A stretch of DNA of 64,000 nt from Rhodanobacter glycinis (GTDB lineage Bacteria > Pseudomonadota > Gammaproteobacteria > Xanthomonadales > Rhodanobacteraceae): the NCBI RefSeq assembly GCF_900114325.1, contig NZ_FOSR01000003.1:1-64000 (forward strand), read 5' to 3'. Under the pieces are notes generated by a model, which made no database searches, was not told the DNA's origin, and saw nothing but the letters and a program-made list of their open reading frames with translations. Every line of letters begins with the position of its first letter. The stretch's first letter is position 1. This document shows, piece by piece, positions 52,883 to 62,649 of this stretch. The translations under genes and the position numbers were made by a program.

Positions 52883-53289
52883 AGTGGGTGATGGCATGGC
52901 TGGCCGGCCTGCTGTTCGGCGCAGGGTTGGCATGGTCCGGCATGGCTGATCCTCAACGGGTGCTCGGGTTTCTCGATGTGGCGGAGATGTGGGATCCCAG
53001 CCTGCTGCTGGTGATGCTGGGGGCGATGGGGACCTACGCGGTCGGTTACCGTTTCGTGGTGCGTTGTCCGCGACCCTTGCTGGATGGCGCGTTTCATCTG
53101 CCGGCAGAACGCCGCGTCGACGCACGCCTGTTGCTCGGGGCGGCGGTGTTCGGGGCTGGCTGGGGTTTGGCCGGCTACTGTCCCGGCCCGGTGCTGGCTG
53201 GCATCGGGCTTGGCAATGCCGATCTGGTCTGGTTGCTGCCGGCCATGTTGCTGGGCTGGTGGGTATCGGCGCGCTGGCTGCGCAGATGA
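52879..53289 (+). CDS. YeeE/YedE (DUF395) half-transporter 2
   Basis: 136-residue membrane protein with about four helices and the signature GAGWGLAGYCPGPVL (about 95-109). Pairs with the previous half to build a pseudo-dimeric sulfur-compound carrier. End of the bigR-controlled operon. Confidence 0.9.
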   Translation: MKWVMAWLAGLLFGAGLAWSGMADPQRVLGFLDVAEMWDPSLLLVMLGAMGTYAVGYRFVVRCPRPLLDGAFHLPAERRVDARLLLGAAVFGAGWGLAGYCPGPVLAGIGLGNADLVWLLPAMLLGWWVSARWLRR

Positions 53290-53347
53290 CTGGCCGTGGG
53301 CGGGGTATGGCAGACTCGTTGCCTGCATCAACCGGAAACCAGTCCTT

Positions 53348-54157
53348 ATGTCGTACCGCCGCCTTGTCGTCGCGCTGCTCGCCGTGTTCGCCGTCGTCAC
53401 CCCCGCCTGGGCCTGGGGTCCGCTCGGCCACAGCATCGTCGCCGCACTGGCGCAGCGCCACCTCAGCCCGGCTGCCGAGGCCGAGGTCGAACACCTGCTG
53501 GCGCTGGATCATGTGACCGAACTGGCCGACGTGGCCAGCTGGCCTGACCAGATCCAGGACAACCCGGCCGATCAAGCCCTGTGGAAGCAGACGCGCCGGC
53601 TGCATTACATCAATTTCCGTGGCGGTCCGTCGTGTGATTACGTGCCGCCGCGTGATTGCCGCAATGGCGAATGCGTGGTCGCCGCGCTGCAGCACTACAT
53701 CGCGATCCTGGGCGACAAGAGCCAGCCTGACGCGGTGCGCCTGCAGGCGCTGAAGTTCGTGGTGCATTTCGTCGGTGACATTCACCAGCCGCTGCATGCC
53801 GGTTATCGCGACGACCTCGGCGGCAACAAGTTCCAGGTGCAGTTCGAGGGCAAGGGCAGCAACCTGCACCGGGTCTGGGACTCCGGCATGCTGTACACGA
53901 CCGGCCTCCGCTGGCAGGCCTACACGCAGAAGCTCGACGCCGAAGGCCCGGTGGCGCTACCGCCGCCGATCGCGCCGCTGGACAACCCCTACGCGCAGTG
54001 GGCCGAGGAATCCTGCCGCATCACGAAAGACATCTATCCGTCCACACACAAGATCGGCCAGGCCTATGTCGACGCCGAACTGCCGGTGGCCGAGCATCAG
54101 TTGCGCATCGCCGGACGGCGCCTGGCCGAGGTGCTCAATACCACCTTGGGACATTGA
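53348..54157 (+). CDS. S1/P1 nuclease
   Basis: 269-residue zinc nuclease exported to the periplasm or outside: signal peptide (about 1-22) cut before WGPLGH, so that Trp becomes the mature N-terminus and a zinc ligand. Other ligands are in DVASWPDQI, FVGDIHQPLH and RVWDSG. Cleaves single-stranded nucleic acids; may scavenge phosphate or nucleosides. Confidence 0.92.
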   Translation: MSYRRLVVALLAVFAVVTPAWAWGPLGHSIVAALAQRHLSPAAEAEVEHLLALDHVTELADVASWPDQIQDNPADQALWKQTRRLHYINFRGGPSCDYVPPRDCRNGECVVAALQHYIAILGDKSQPDAVRLQALKFVVHFVGDIHQPLHAGYRDDLGGNKFQVQFEGKGSNLHRVWDSGMLYTTGLRWQAYTQKLDAEGPVALPPPIAPLDNPYAQWAEESCRITKDIYPSTHKIGQAYVDAELPVAEHQLRIAGRRLAEVLNTTLGH

Positions 54158-54230
54158 TGCATAACGCATGCGTATGCACTTGGGCTTCTGATAGTCTGGC
54201 CGGACGATAAACGACACCAGACTTGGCCGG

Positions 54231-55706
54231 ATGACAAACGCAACCCAGAACCGCCGTACCCGCATCGTCGCCACCCTCGGTCCCGCCACCGACGCGCCGG
54301 GCATGCTCGAAAAGATCATTGCCGAGGGCGTGGACGTGGTCCGCCTGAATCTTTCCCATGGCCAGGCGGACGACCACCGCGCCCGCGCCGAAGCCGTGCG
54401 CAAGGCCGCGGCGGCTGCCGGCCGCGAAGTCGGTGTGCTGGCCGATCTGCAAGGGCCGAAGATCCGCATCGAGACGTTTGCGGAGGGTCCGGTGGAGCTG
54501 GAAGTGGGCCATCGTTTCGTGCTGGATTGCTCGCCCGATGCGGCGCCCGGCAACATCGACCGCGTGGGCGTGAGCTATCACGAGTTGCCGCATGACGTGC
54601 ATGCCGGCGACGTGCTGCTGCTGGACGACGGCCTGGTCGCGCTGACCGTGCTTGAGGTGGTGGGCGCCGAAGTGCGCTGTGAAGTGCTGGTGGCCGGCAA
54701 GCTGTCCAATCGGAAGGGGCTCAACCGCCAAGGTGGCGGGCTTTCCGTGACAGCGCTGTCGGACAAGGACAAGGCCGACATCAAGCTCGCCGCCGAGATT
54801 GGCGCGGACTTCCTGGCCGTATCCTTCGTGCGTTCCGCCGCCGACATGCACGAGGCGCGCCGCCTGTTGCACGAGGCTGGCGGCAACGCGGCGCTGGTGT
54901 CCAAGATCGAGCGCGCCGACGCCATCCCCGTGCTGGGCGAGATCATCGATGCGTCCGATGTGGTGATGGTGGCGCGCGGCGACCTGGGCGTGGAGATCGG
55001 CGATGCCGAGCTGCCCGGCCTGCAGAAGAAGATCATCCGCGAGGCGGTGGAACGCAATCGCGCGGTGATCACCGCCACCCAGATGCTGCAATCGATGGTG
55101 CGTTCGCCGATTCCCACCCGCGCCGAAGTGCTGGACGTGGCCAACGCGGTGATCGACGGCACCGATGCGGTAATGCTGTCCGAGGAATCGGCCGCTGGCG
55201 CCCATCCGGACAAGGCGGTGGCCGCGCTGGCCCGCATCTGCCTGGGTGCCGAACGCCAGTTCGAACCGAAGGAAGACCTGTCCACGGCCCATCACCGGAT
55301 GGACCGCACCGACCAGGCGATCGCGCTGGCCGCGATGGTGCTGGCCGGCCAGTTGGGCGTGCGCGCCATCGTCGCGCTCACCGAATCCGGCGCCACCGCG
55401 CAGTGGCTGTCGCGTTATCGCAGTGCGGTGCCGATCTACGGCATGTCGCCGTTCGCCGCCGCGCGCCGCCGCATGCTGCTGCTGCGCGACGTGCAGCCGG
55501 TGGAATTCAGCCATGGCGAGAAGCAGAGTATGGCCGCCTCCACCCGCGCCGCGGTGCGGCTGCTGTTCGAGAAGGGCAAGCTGGGCGAGGGCGACCGCGT
55601 GGTGATCACCTACGGTGACCGCGTGGGTCACGTCGGCGGCACCAATACGCTGAAGCTGCTGTCGGTGGGTGCCGACGGCGCAGTGGATACCATGCGCGAT
55701 CTTTGA
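54231..55706 (+). CDS. pyk: Pyruvate kinase
   Basis: 491-residue glycolytic enzyme making pyruvate and ATP. N-terminal RIVATLGPATDAPGML, substrate/metal site ARGDLGVEIG and MLQSMVRSP, C-terminal domain complete. The plus-strand run of pyk, then fba and tkt downstream, forms a loose glycolysis cluster. Confidence 0.97.
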   Translation: MTNATQNRRTRIVATLGPATDAPGMLEKIIAEGVDVVRLNLSHGQADDHRARAEAVRKAAAAAGREVGVLADLQGPKIRIETFAEGPVELEVGHRFVLDCSPDAAPGNIDRVGVSYHELPHDVHAGDVLLLDDGLVALTVLEVVGAEVRCEVLVAGKLSNRKGLNRQGGGLSVTALSDKDKADIKLAAEIGADFLAVSFVRSAADMHEARRLLHEAGGNAALVSKIERADAIPVLGEIIDASDVVMVARGDLGVEIGDAELPGLQKKIIREAVERNRAVITATQMLQSMVRSPIPTRAEVLDVANAVIDGTDAVMLSEESAAGAHPDKAVAALARICLGAERQFEPKEDLSTAHHRMDRTDQAIALAAMVLAGQLGVRAIVALTESGATAQWLSRYRSAVPIYGMSPFAAARRRMLLLRDVQPVEFSHGEKQSMAASTRAAVRLLFEKGKLGEGDRVVITYGDRVGHVGGTNTLKLLSVGADGAVDTMRDL

Positions 55707-55738
55707 CGCCGGTAGCGCGGCGTTGCACAGGGAGGGGC

Positions 55739-56296
55739 ATGAAAACGACGCTTTATACGGTGTTGTGCGTTGCTATCCGGCTGGCTGCGGTGTTGATGGC
55801 CGTGGAGCTGCTTGTGGCGTCGCCGGTGTATTTGCTGGGGATGCCAGACCATGCCTTATCTCTTTTTGGTGTGGCCATGGTTGCCATGGGGCTGCTGATT
55901 GCCTTGGCGTTGTGGCTGAAACCGGGGTTGCTGGCCAGATGGGCGGTCAGGCGATCAGGTCATGAGACCCTGGAAAGTTCCTTGAGCGCGGATGCTATTC
56001 AGCGTATTGCCTTTGCCACGCTTGGGGCGTGGTTGTTTGTTGATGGTTTGGCTCGTGCCATACCGCAAGTCTGGATGCTATGGAGATTGCACAGAATGAC
56101 CGAGCTGTATCCGGGTATGGCGGCACCTGCCGGGCAGTGGAACGGTCTATTGTTCTCCGGAGTAAAGCTGGTGGCGGGCATCGCTTTGACACTGGGTGCG
56201 CGTGGGTTGACTGGCATGCTCCACCGCTTGCGTGGTTATCCGCATGTCGACGACAAGGCGGCAAACCATGACACGGGCGTCGCGCAAGACGATTAA
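55739..56296 (+). CDS. Hypothetical membrane protein, 185 aa
   Basis: Four hydrophobic helices (about 5-28, 34-54, 79-100 and 128-148) and a polar C-terminal tail. ATG with GGGAGGGG ribosome-binding site. Unusually low GC at third positions in part of the gene compared with its neighbours. No family recognised. Confidence 0.65.
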   Translation: MKTTLYTVLCVAIRLAAVLMAVELLVASPVYLLGMPDHALSLFGVAMVAMGLLIALALWLKPGLLARWAVRRSGHETLESSLSADAIQRIAFATLGAWLFVDGLARAIPQVWMLWRLHRMTELYPGMAAPAGQWNGLLFSGVKLVAGIALTLGARGLTGMLHRLRGYPHVDDKAANHDTGVAQDD

Positions 56297-56341
56297 ACTG
56301 CGTGCGTGCACCCGCTTTCGCCCCTGCGCAGGAGATTCCCG

Positions 56342-56788
56342 ATGAACACCACGTCACGCCGCCTCTGTCAGTCGTTGTTGCTGGCTTCCGCCGTGCTCTG
56401 CACCCTGCCGGTATTGGCGCAGGAGGCTCGCAAGGTGAGCCCGCAGCAGCTGTACAACTACTGGATCCGCCTGAACACCAAGGTGCAGGTGAACATGCCC
56501 AACAGCGGCAAAAACCTGCTCAAGCCCGGTTGCGTGGCGGTCAGCTACCTGATCGGCTCCGATGGCGTACCGTTGCACGTGAAGGTGCAGAAGGTCGTGC
56601 CGGCCAGCGACCTGGGCCCGGCGGCGGCCAGCGCAGTAACCAATTTCCGTTATGGCCCGTCGCTGAGCAACCGCAGCCACAACCCCGTGGCGACCTACTA
56701 CGTGGTGCCGTTCAACTCCCCCGACGACAAGGCGGCCCGCGACAAGCTGATGGCGCCCTGCGCCCTGCCGGGCTACAACCAAGGCTGA
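56342..56788 (+). CDS. Periplasmic TonB-C-like protein
   Basis: 148 residues: signal peptide (about 1-26, ending VLAQ) and a domain with CVAVSYLIGSDGVPLHVKVQ and VTNFRYGPSL that resembles the TonB C-terminal fold without an anchor. It may bind peptidoglycan or a receptor; function unknown. Two Cys could form a disulfide. Confidence 0.72.
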   Translation: MNTTSRRLCQSLLLASAVLCTLPVLAQEARKVSPQQLYNYWIRLNTKVQVNMPNSGKNLLKPGCVAVSYLIGSDGVPLHVKVQKVVPASDLGPAAASAVTNFRYGPSLSNRSHNPVATYYVVPFNSPDDKAARDKLMAPCALPGYNQG

Positions 56789-56912
56789 ACCGACGTCTGT
56801 CGCGGATGCCGGTTCCGGCTACAATGCGCGGTTTGAGCCTTGCCAGCCCGTAGTGGGCGGCATCCACCCATGGGGCGGCCGAGTGGCCGCCATCAGTTTT
56901 GCGGAGTCGTTC

Positions 56913-57920
56913 ATGAGCATCGAAGATCTCGAAAGCATCGCCCTGGCGATGGTTGCGCCCGGGAAGGGCATCATCGCCATCGACGAATCGACCAAGACCA
57001 TCGCCAAGCGCTTCGAGGCGGTCGGTATCGAGAACAGCGAGGAGAACCGTCGCGCCTATCGCGAGCTGCTGCTGACCACGCCGGGCCTGAACGAGCATAT
57101 CTCCGGCGCCATCCTGTACGACGAGACGATCCGCCAGAAGACCAGGGACGGCGTGCCGTTCACGGAAGTGATGAAGAAGGCCGGCATCATCCCCGGCATC
57201 AAGGTGGACAAGGGCCCGGTGCCGCTGGCCGGCTTCCCGGGCGACGTGGTCACCGAAGGCCTGGACGGCCTGCGTCCGCGCCTGGAAGAGTACGCCAGGC
57301 TGGGTGCCCAGTTCGCCAAGTGGCGCGCGGTGATCAACATCACCGAGGACAATCCCAGCTCCACCGCGATCGAAGCCAACTGCCACGCGCTGGCGCGCTA
57401 CGCCGCGCTGTGCCAGGAAGCGGGCCTGGTGCCGATGGTGGAGCCGGAAGTCATCATGGATGGCGACCACACCATCGAAGTCAGCTACGAAGTGCACGAG
57501 GCCGTGCTGCGCAGCCTGTTCAACGCGCTGTACGAGCAGAACGTGATGCTGGAAGGCACCATCCTGAAGTCCAGCATGGTCATTCCGGGCAAGGCGTGCG
57601 ACGAGCAGGCCAGCGTCGAGGAAGTGGCCGAAGCCACCGTGCGCGTGCTCAAGACCTGCGTGCCGGCCTCGTTGCCGGGCATCGTGTTCCTGTCCGGCGG
57701 CCAGACCGACGAGCAGAGCACCTCGCACCTCAATGCCATGAACCGCATGGGCCCGCACCCGTGGCCGCTGTCGTTCTCCTACGGCCGCGCCATGCAGCAG
57801 GCCGCGCTGAAGCTGTGGTCCAAGGACATGAAGGCGAACTACGCCGACGCCCAGAAGACCGTGCACGCGCGCGCCAAGGACAACGGCCTGGCCGCACTGG
57901 GGCAGTGGAACGGCAAATAA
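56913..57920 (+). CDS. fba: Class I fructose-bisphosphate aldolase
   Basis: 335-residue Schiff-base aldolase. Reactive lysine K219 in GTILKSSMVIPG, with further active-site residues in AIDESTKTI, WRAVINI and SGGQTDEQS. Class I enzymes are uncommon in bacteria but usual in Xanthomonadales. ATG at 56913; earlier in-frame ATG at 56853 is less likely. Confidence 0.95.
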   Translation: MSIEDLESIALAMVAPGKGIIAIDESTKTIAKRFEAVGIENSEENRRAYRELLLTTPGLNEHISGAILYDETIRQKTRDGVPFTEVMKKAGIIPGIKVDKGPVPLAGFPGDVVTEGLDGLRPRLEEYARLGAQFAKWRAVINITEDNPSSTAIEANCHALARYAALCQEAGLVPMVEPEVIMDGDHTIEVSYEVHEAVLRSLFNALYEQNVMLEGTILKSSMVIPGKACDEQASVEEVAEATVRVLKTCVPASLPGIVFLSGGQTDEQSTSHLNAMNRMGPHPWPLSFSYGRAMQQAALKLWSKDMKANYADAQKTVHARAKDNGLAALGQWNGK

Positions 57921-57943
57921 GCCGGCTCCGGTTTCGCGACAAC

Positions 57944-57980
57944 AAAAAACGGGCGCCTCGCGGCGCCCGTTCTTGTTTTC
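57944..57980. terminator. Terminator between fba and OMP 1
   Basis: ACGGGCGCC-TCGC-GGCGCCCGT hairpin with A-rich and T-rich sides (convergent genes). Repeated almost exactly at 58728-58762. Confidence 0.9.
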
Positions 57981-57998
57981 GACGTTTGCAGCCGTCGA

Positions 57999-58598
57999 TC
58001 AGAAGCGGTATTCGGCGCTGACCGAGTACACCTTGTTGCCAATGTCGTAGCCGTGGCCGTTCATCTTGTAGTAGTCGAAGTTCGCGCCAACGCTCCAGTG
58101 CGAATTGAAATCGACACCGGTACCAACGCCACCGTACCAACCCAGCGATTGTTGGCTGCCCGATGCACGCTCGGTGCCGAAGGCACCTCTGATGTCGGTC
58201 GCGGTGAGCTTGGCGCGCAGTTTCCAGATGAAGGCGCCGCCGCGGGCCGAGATGTACCACATGCGGGTTGGGTTGAAGTGACCGTTGATGCCCAGTGTCC
58301 AGCCATCGCCCGAGAGCTTGCTGTTCACGTTGCCATCGCTTTCCTTGACGCTGCCCAGGTTGGCATAGCCGGCCTCCACACCGATGAACTGTGACCGGTA
58401 ACCGGCATTCACCAGTACGGCCGTGCCGCCGGTTTTGCTGCCCGAACCGGAATAGCCATCCGCGTTGACGGATGCGCTGTAGTCGATGGTTCCGACATTG
58501 CCGTTGACGAACCAGCCGGTGAGGTCCTTGGCCTGGGCGCTAGCCGCCATGCAGGCGCCTGCGGTCAGCAGGGCAATGACTGCAATCTTCCTTTGCAC
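57999..58598 (-). CDS. Outer-membrane beta-barrel protein 1
   Basis: 199 residues with a signal peptide (about 1-22, AQA/KDL) and an eight-strand barrel of the OmpX/Ail/OmpA-like group, ending in SVSAEYRF, the C-terminal aromatic BAM signal. Starts with GTG at 58598 after GGGGAAAC. One of three paralogues in tandem; the surface loops differ, so they may be adhesins or small-solute barrels. Confidence 0.85.
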   Translation of the reverse strand: MQRKIAVIALLTAGACMAASAQAKDLTGWFVNGNVGTIDYSASVNADGYSGSGSKTGGTAVLVNAGYRSQFIGVEAGYANLGSVKESDGNVNSKLSGDGWTLGINGHFNPTRMWYISARGGAFIWKLRAKLTATDIRGAFGTERASGSQQSLGWYGGVGTGVDFNSHWSVGANFDYYKMNGHGYDIGNKVYSVSAEYRF

Positions 58599-58727
58599 GA
58601 GTTGTTTCCCCTTGTCGAGTTCCTTCGTAGGCCCGGCACGACATGCCGGGCGCCGGCACACGTCCGGTGTGCGGCGGCCGCATTCTAGGGGAGTGGTGAC
58701 GCAAGGAGACAGTGCCCCGGGCGCAAG

Positions 58728-58762
58728 AAAAAACGGGCGCCTCGCGGCGCCCGTTCTTGTTT
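58728..58762 (-). terminator. Terminator of OMP 2 (duplicate)
   Basis: Same hairpin as at 57944-57980. The shared block continues about 40 bp into the gene ends. Confidence 0.88.
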
Positions 58763-58782
58763 CCGACGTTTGCAGCCGTCGA

Positions 58783-59376
58783 TCAGAAGCGATATTCGGC
58801 GCTGACCGAGACCATGTCGGTGCTCAGGTCGACGTCGTGCTTCTTGGCGTTGTAGTAGTCGTAGTTCAGGCCGAGGCTGAAGTTGTTGGTGAAGTCGTAG
58901 CCGAAGCCGGCGCCGGCGTACCAGCTGGTGTCATCCAGGCGATGGCGGGTCGGCAGGTCGTCGTTGCTCAGGCCGTGGCCCTTCCAGCCGTAGATGCCGG
59001 TGCGGGCACTGACATACCAGTTCGGGCTGATGTTGAAGTGGCCGTTCACGCCGGCGGTCCAGCCATGCAGCTGGGTCTTCTGGCGATCGACCACGCGATT
59101 GCCGTTGAAGATGTTCTTGGCGTGGATGTTGCCCAGATCGTTGTAGCCGATCTCGGCGCCCAGCGCGACCGACGGGCTCACTGCCCAGCGGTAGCCGCCG
59201 TTGATGCCGTAGCCGGTGTCGTGGCCGTCATACGGCCCCTTGTTGATGGAGGTGCGACCGACGTTGCCGTTGACGAACCAGCCACCGTTGCCGTTCGGCG
59301 CACTCTGCGCGAAGACGGCCGGGGCGGCCATCAGGCCGGCGGTGGCGAAAGCGAGGGCGAGCAGCGACTTCTTCAT
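58783..59376 (-). CDS. Outer-membrane beta-barrel protein 2
   Basis: 197 residues: signal peptide (about 1-23, VFAQ), then GGWFVNGNVG (shared with OMP 1 as GWFVNGNVG), a barrel, and the same SVSAEYRF end. Clear paralogue of OMP 1 and 3. ATG with GGAG-rich upstream sequence. Confidence 0.87.
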   Translation of the reverse strand: MKKSLLALAFATAGLMAAPAVFAQSAPNGNGGWFVNGNVGRTSINKGPYDGHDTGYGINGGYRWAVSPSVALGAEIGYNDLGNIHAKNIFNGNRVVDRQKTQLHGWTAGVNGHFNISPNWYVSARTGIYGWKGHGLSNDDLPTRHRLDDTSWYAGAGFGYDFTNNFSLGLNYDYYNAKKHDVDLSTDMVSVSAEYRF

Positions 59377-59576
59377 GGAGTGTCTCCTGTTATTGGAAAA
59401 ACGGTGACCGACCGGGTTGGGGAAAACGGCGGTACCGGTGCCGAATCGGAATGAAATCCGACAAGGACGAATACTTAGATGGAGCACTACGGAAAAGATT
59501 CAACGACCGTAGTAAAAGCATTAAGTCTGAATTAATTCAGCAATCGTTCTGTTTTCTGAAACGTTGGGCTGCCAGG

Positions 59577-59604
59577 CAATCAGGCGCCTCCAGGCGCCTG
59601 ATTG
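59577..59604. terminator. Hairpin after OMP 3
   Basis: Perfect stem CAATCAGGCGCC / GGCGCCTGATTG with a TCCA loop just beyond the OMP 3 stop on the minus strand. There is no U-run, so it may stabilise the mRNA end rather than terminate. Confidence 0.6.
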
Positions 59605-59634
59605 CACAGGCTTTATCAAAGCCGTTTCAAGCCA

Positions 59635-60222
59635 TCAGAAACGATATTCGCCCGATACGGTGTAGACGTTCGGGTTCATTTTCAGACCCTTGTCGGATGC
59701 GCCGTAATAGTTGTAATTCAGGCCCACGCTCCACTGCGGGTTGAAGTTGTAACCCACGCCGGCGCCGGCGTAATAGCTGGTTTTCTCGAAGTGGCGGAAT
59801 TGCGCATTGTCGCCGCCGGTCAGGCCTTCGGCCTGGGCGTAGAAAGCGCCGCCGCGAATTTCGGCGTACCAGTTCGGCTGGAAGTTGTAGCGCAGGTCGA
59901 GGCCGGCGGTGCTGCCGCGCAGCTTGGACTTGGTGCCGGGCAGGCCGTTATATGCGCCATCGGCCTTGGTGCGACCCAGGTACTGGTAGCCGACTTCCAC
60001 GCCCAGCGAGGTTTCGGGGTTGATCGCGAAGCGATAGCCGCCTTTCACGCCGCCGGCGAAAGCGCCGTTGTCGTAATTGCCCTGGGTGATGTGGGCATAG
60101 CCGGCATCGGCGCCGACGTACCAGCCGTGCTGGGCCGTGGGGGTGGAGTCTTGCGCGAATGCGGCAGGAACCGCGATCAGGCCGCCGGTGGCCAGGGCAA
60201 GGGCAAACAACGTCTTGTTCAT
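59635..60222 (-). CDS. Outer-membrane beta-barrel protein 3
   Basis: 195 residues: signal peptide (about 1-23, AFAQ), GWYVGADAGYAHI and a barrel ending TVSGEYRF. More distant from OMP 1 and 2, whose ends match each other. Gap upstream (60223-60471) is promoter region shared with divergent tkt. Confidence 0.87.
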   Translation of the reverse strand: MNKTLFALALATGGLIAVPAAFAQDSTPTAQHGWYVGADAGYAHITQGNYDNGAFAGGVKGGYRFAINPETSLGVEVGYQYLGRTKADGAYNGLPGTKSKLRGSTAGLDLRYNFQPNWYAEIRGGAFYAQAEGLTGGDNAQFRHFEKTSYYAGAGVGYNFNPQWSVGLNYNYYGASDKGLKMNPNVYTVSGEYRF

Positions 60223-60471
60223 GGGGATGATCCTCTTGTTTTTGATGCGTCCCGCGACGCCTTGGGGAAAGGTGATGTCGCGGTCCGGCAACCGTCATGT
60301 AGCGGTGCCGTGCCATTAGATGGGCACACGCCTGAAGGGTTTCAATACCGTTAAGTGCAGTATTAAGGTCGGGTTAAGTCCCGCCCTCGGGCAGCATTGC
60401 TGCGCGACATGCCCATGGCGATCGGCGACAATGACGGTTTTTCGTCACCGCAGCCCATCGGAGATGCTTTC

Positions 60472-62472
60472 ATGACCACCCGTCGCCAACTTGCCAATGC
60501 CGTGCGTGCCCTTGCCATGGACGCCGTGGAGGCGGCCAACTCCGGTCACCCGGGCATGCCGATGGGCATGGCGGATATCGCCGAGGTGCTGTGGAACGAC
60601 TTCCACCACCACAACCCGGCCAACCCGCACTGGTTCAACCGCGACCGTTTCATGCTGTCCAACGGCCACGGCTCGATGCTGCAGTACGCCGTGCTGCATC
60701 TGTCCGGCTACGACCTGCCGATGAGCGAGTTGAAGCGCTTCCGCCAGCTGCACTCGAAGACGCCGGGCCACCCGGAAGCGCATGAGACGGTGGGTGTGGA
60801 AACCACCACCGGCCCGCTGGGCCAGGGCATCGCCAACGGCGTGGGCTTCGCGCTGGCCGAGAAGGTGCTGGCCGAGCGCTTCAATCAGCCCGGTTTCAAT
60901 GTGGTCGACCACCATACCTGGGTGTTCTGCGGCGACGGCTGCCTGATGGAAGGCATCTCGCAGGAGGCGATCTCGCTGGCCGGTACCTGGAAGCTGGGCA
61001 AGCTCACCCTGATCTACGACGACAACAACATCTCCATCGACGGTGAAGTGCCAGGCTGGTTCACCGACGACACCGCCGGGCGTTTCGAGGCCTGCGGCTG
61101 GCACGTGATCCGCGACGTGGACGGCCACGATGCCGAGAAGGTCAAGGCGGCGCTGGCCGCGGCCAAGGCCGAGACCGGCAAGCCCACGCTGGTGATGTGC
61201 AAGACCATCATCGGCTTCGGTTCGCCGAACAAGGAAGGCACCGAATCCTGCCATGGCTCGGCGCTGGGCAAGGATGAGATCGCCGCCGCGCGCGACATGC
61301 TCGACTGGCGTTCGCCGCCGTTCGACATCCCCGCCGACATCTACGCCGGCTGGGACGCGAAGGAAGCCGGCGCCAAGCTCGAATCCGAGTGGAACGCGCT
61401 GTTCGCCGAGTACGCCAAGGCGCATCCGGAACTGGCGGCCGAGTTCAAGCGCCGACTGGCCGCCGAGCTGCCGACCGACTGGGCCGAGAAGTCGCAGGCG
61501 TTCGTCGAGAAGCTGCAGGCCGAAGGTCCGAACGTGGCCAGCCGCAAGGCCTCGCAGATGACGCTGGATGCGTTCGGTCCGCTGTTGCCGGAACTGATCG
61601 GTGGCTCGGCCGACCTGGCCGGTTCCAACCTCACCATCTGGAAGGGCTCGGTCAGCGTTACCGAAGCCAGCCCCAACGCCAACTACATCCATTCCGGTGT
61701 GCGCGAGTTCGGCATGACCGCGATCGGCAACGGCCTGGCGTTGCATGGCGGCTTCGTGCCTTACGACGCCACCTTCCTGGTGTTCTCCGACTACGCGCGC
61801 AACGCCGTGCGCATGAGCGCATTGATCCCGGCGCATTCCATCCACGTCTACACCCACGATTCGATCGGCCTGGGCGAAGACGGCCCCACCCACCAGCCAG
61901 TGGAGCACATGGCTTCGCTGCGCTACATCCCGAACAACCGCGTATGGCGTCCCTGCGACGCGGTGGAGTCGGCGGTGTCGTGGAAGTCGGCGATCGAGCG
62001 CAAGGATGGCCCTTCGTGCCTGGTGTTCTCGCGCCAGACGCTGAAGCACCAGCAGCGCACCACACAGCAGCTGGCCGACATCGCGCGCGGTGGCTACGTG
62101 CTGTCCGATCCGGCCGACACCAAGTTCAAGGCGATCCTGATCGCCACCGGTTCCGAAGTGGAGCTGGCGATGGAAGCGGCGCGTGCGCTGGCGCAGCAGA
62201 ATGTGCCGGTACGCGTGGTGTCGATGCCGTGCACCGAAACCTTCGATGCGCAGCCGCTGGAATACCGCGAAGGCGTGTTGCCCGGCTGGTGCCGCGCGCG
62301 CGTGGCGGTGGAAGCCGGCATCGCCGACTTCTGGCGCAAGTACGTCGGCCTGGACGGTGAGGTGATCGGCATGACCACCTTCGGCGCCTCGGCTCCGGCG
62401 CCGCAGTTGTTCGATTACTTCGGCATCACCGTCGCCCACGTGATCGACGCGACCAGGCGCGTGATCGGCTGA
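60472..62472 (+). CDS. tkt: Transketolase
   Basis: 666-residue thiamine-diphosphate enzyme of the pentose-phosphate pathway. Motifs: [24 protein letters not shown], ThDP-binding GDGCLMEG...DDNN, and C-terminal [29 protein letters not shown] at 60472 with GGAG upstream. Ends at a strong terminator. Confidence 0.97.
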   Translation: MTTRRQLANAVRALAMDAVEAANSGHPGMPMGMADIAEVLWNDFHHHNPANPHWFNRDRFMLSNGHGSMLQYAVLHLSGYDLPMSELKRFRQLHSKTPGHPEAHETVGVETTTGPLGQGIANGVGFALAEKVLAERFNQPGFNVVDHHTWVFCGDGCLMEGISQEAISLAGTWKLGKLTLIYDDNNISIDGEVPGWFTDDTAGRFEACGWHVIRDVDGHDAEKVKAALAAAKAETGKPTLVMCKTIIGFGSPNKEGTESCHGSALGKDEIAAARDMLDWRSPPFDIPADIYAGWDAKEAGAKLESEWNALFAEYAKAHPELAAEFKRRLAAELPTDWAEKSQAFVEKLQAEGPNVASRKASQMTLDAFGPLLPELIGGSADLAGSNLTIWKGSVSVTEASPNANYIHSGVREFGMTAIGNGLALHGGFVPYDATFLVFSDYARNAVRMSALIPAHSIHVYTHDSIGLGEDGPTHQPVEHMASLRYIPNNRVWRPCDAVESAVSWKSAIERKDGPSCLVFSRQTLKHQQRTTQQLADIARGGYVLSDPADTKFKAILIATGSEVELAMEAARALAQQNVPVRVVSMPCTETFDAQPLEYREGVLPGWCRARVAVEAGIADFWRKYVGLDGEVIGMTTFGASAPAPQLFDYFGITVAHVIDATRRVIG

Positions 62473-62491
62473 GGCTGGTTTTCGTGTCGTG

Positions 62492-62525
62492 AAAAAGGCG
62501 GGCCGTCATGGCCCGCCTTTTGTTT
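62492..62525 (+). terminator. Terminator after tkt
   Basis: AAAAAGGCGGGCC / GGCCCGCCTTTT stem with a GTCAT loop and T-run. Confidence 0.9.
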
Positions 62526-62649
62526 ATCAGTCAGGGTAGGCGAACGGGTTTGCGTGCTGGGCGTTAGTGCTTCACTGGATGGCGGCGCTTGCCCGCTGCT
62601 GTTCGGAAGGCTTTTGGGGGCATGTCGCCTTGGTTGGAATGCCTTTGCT

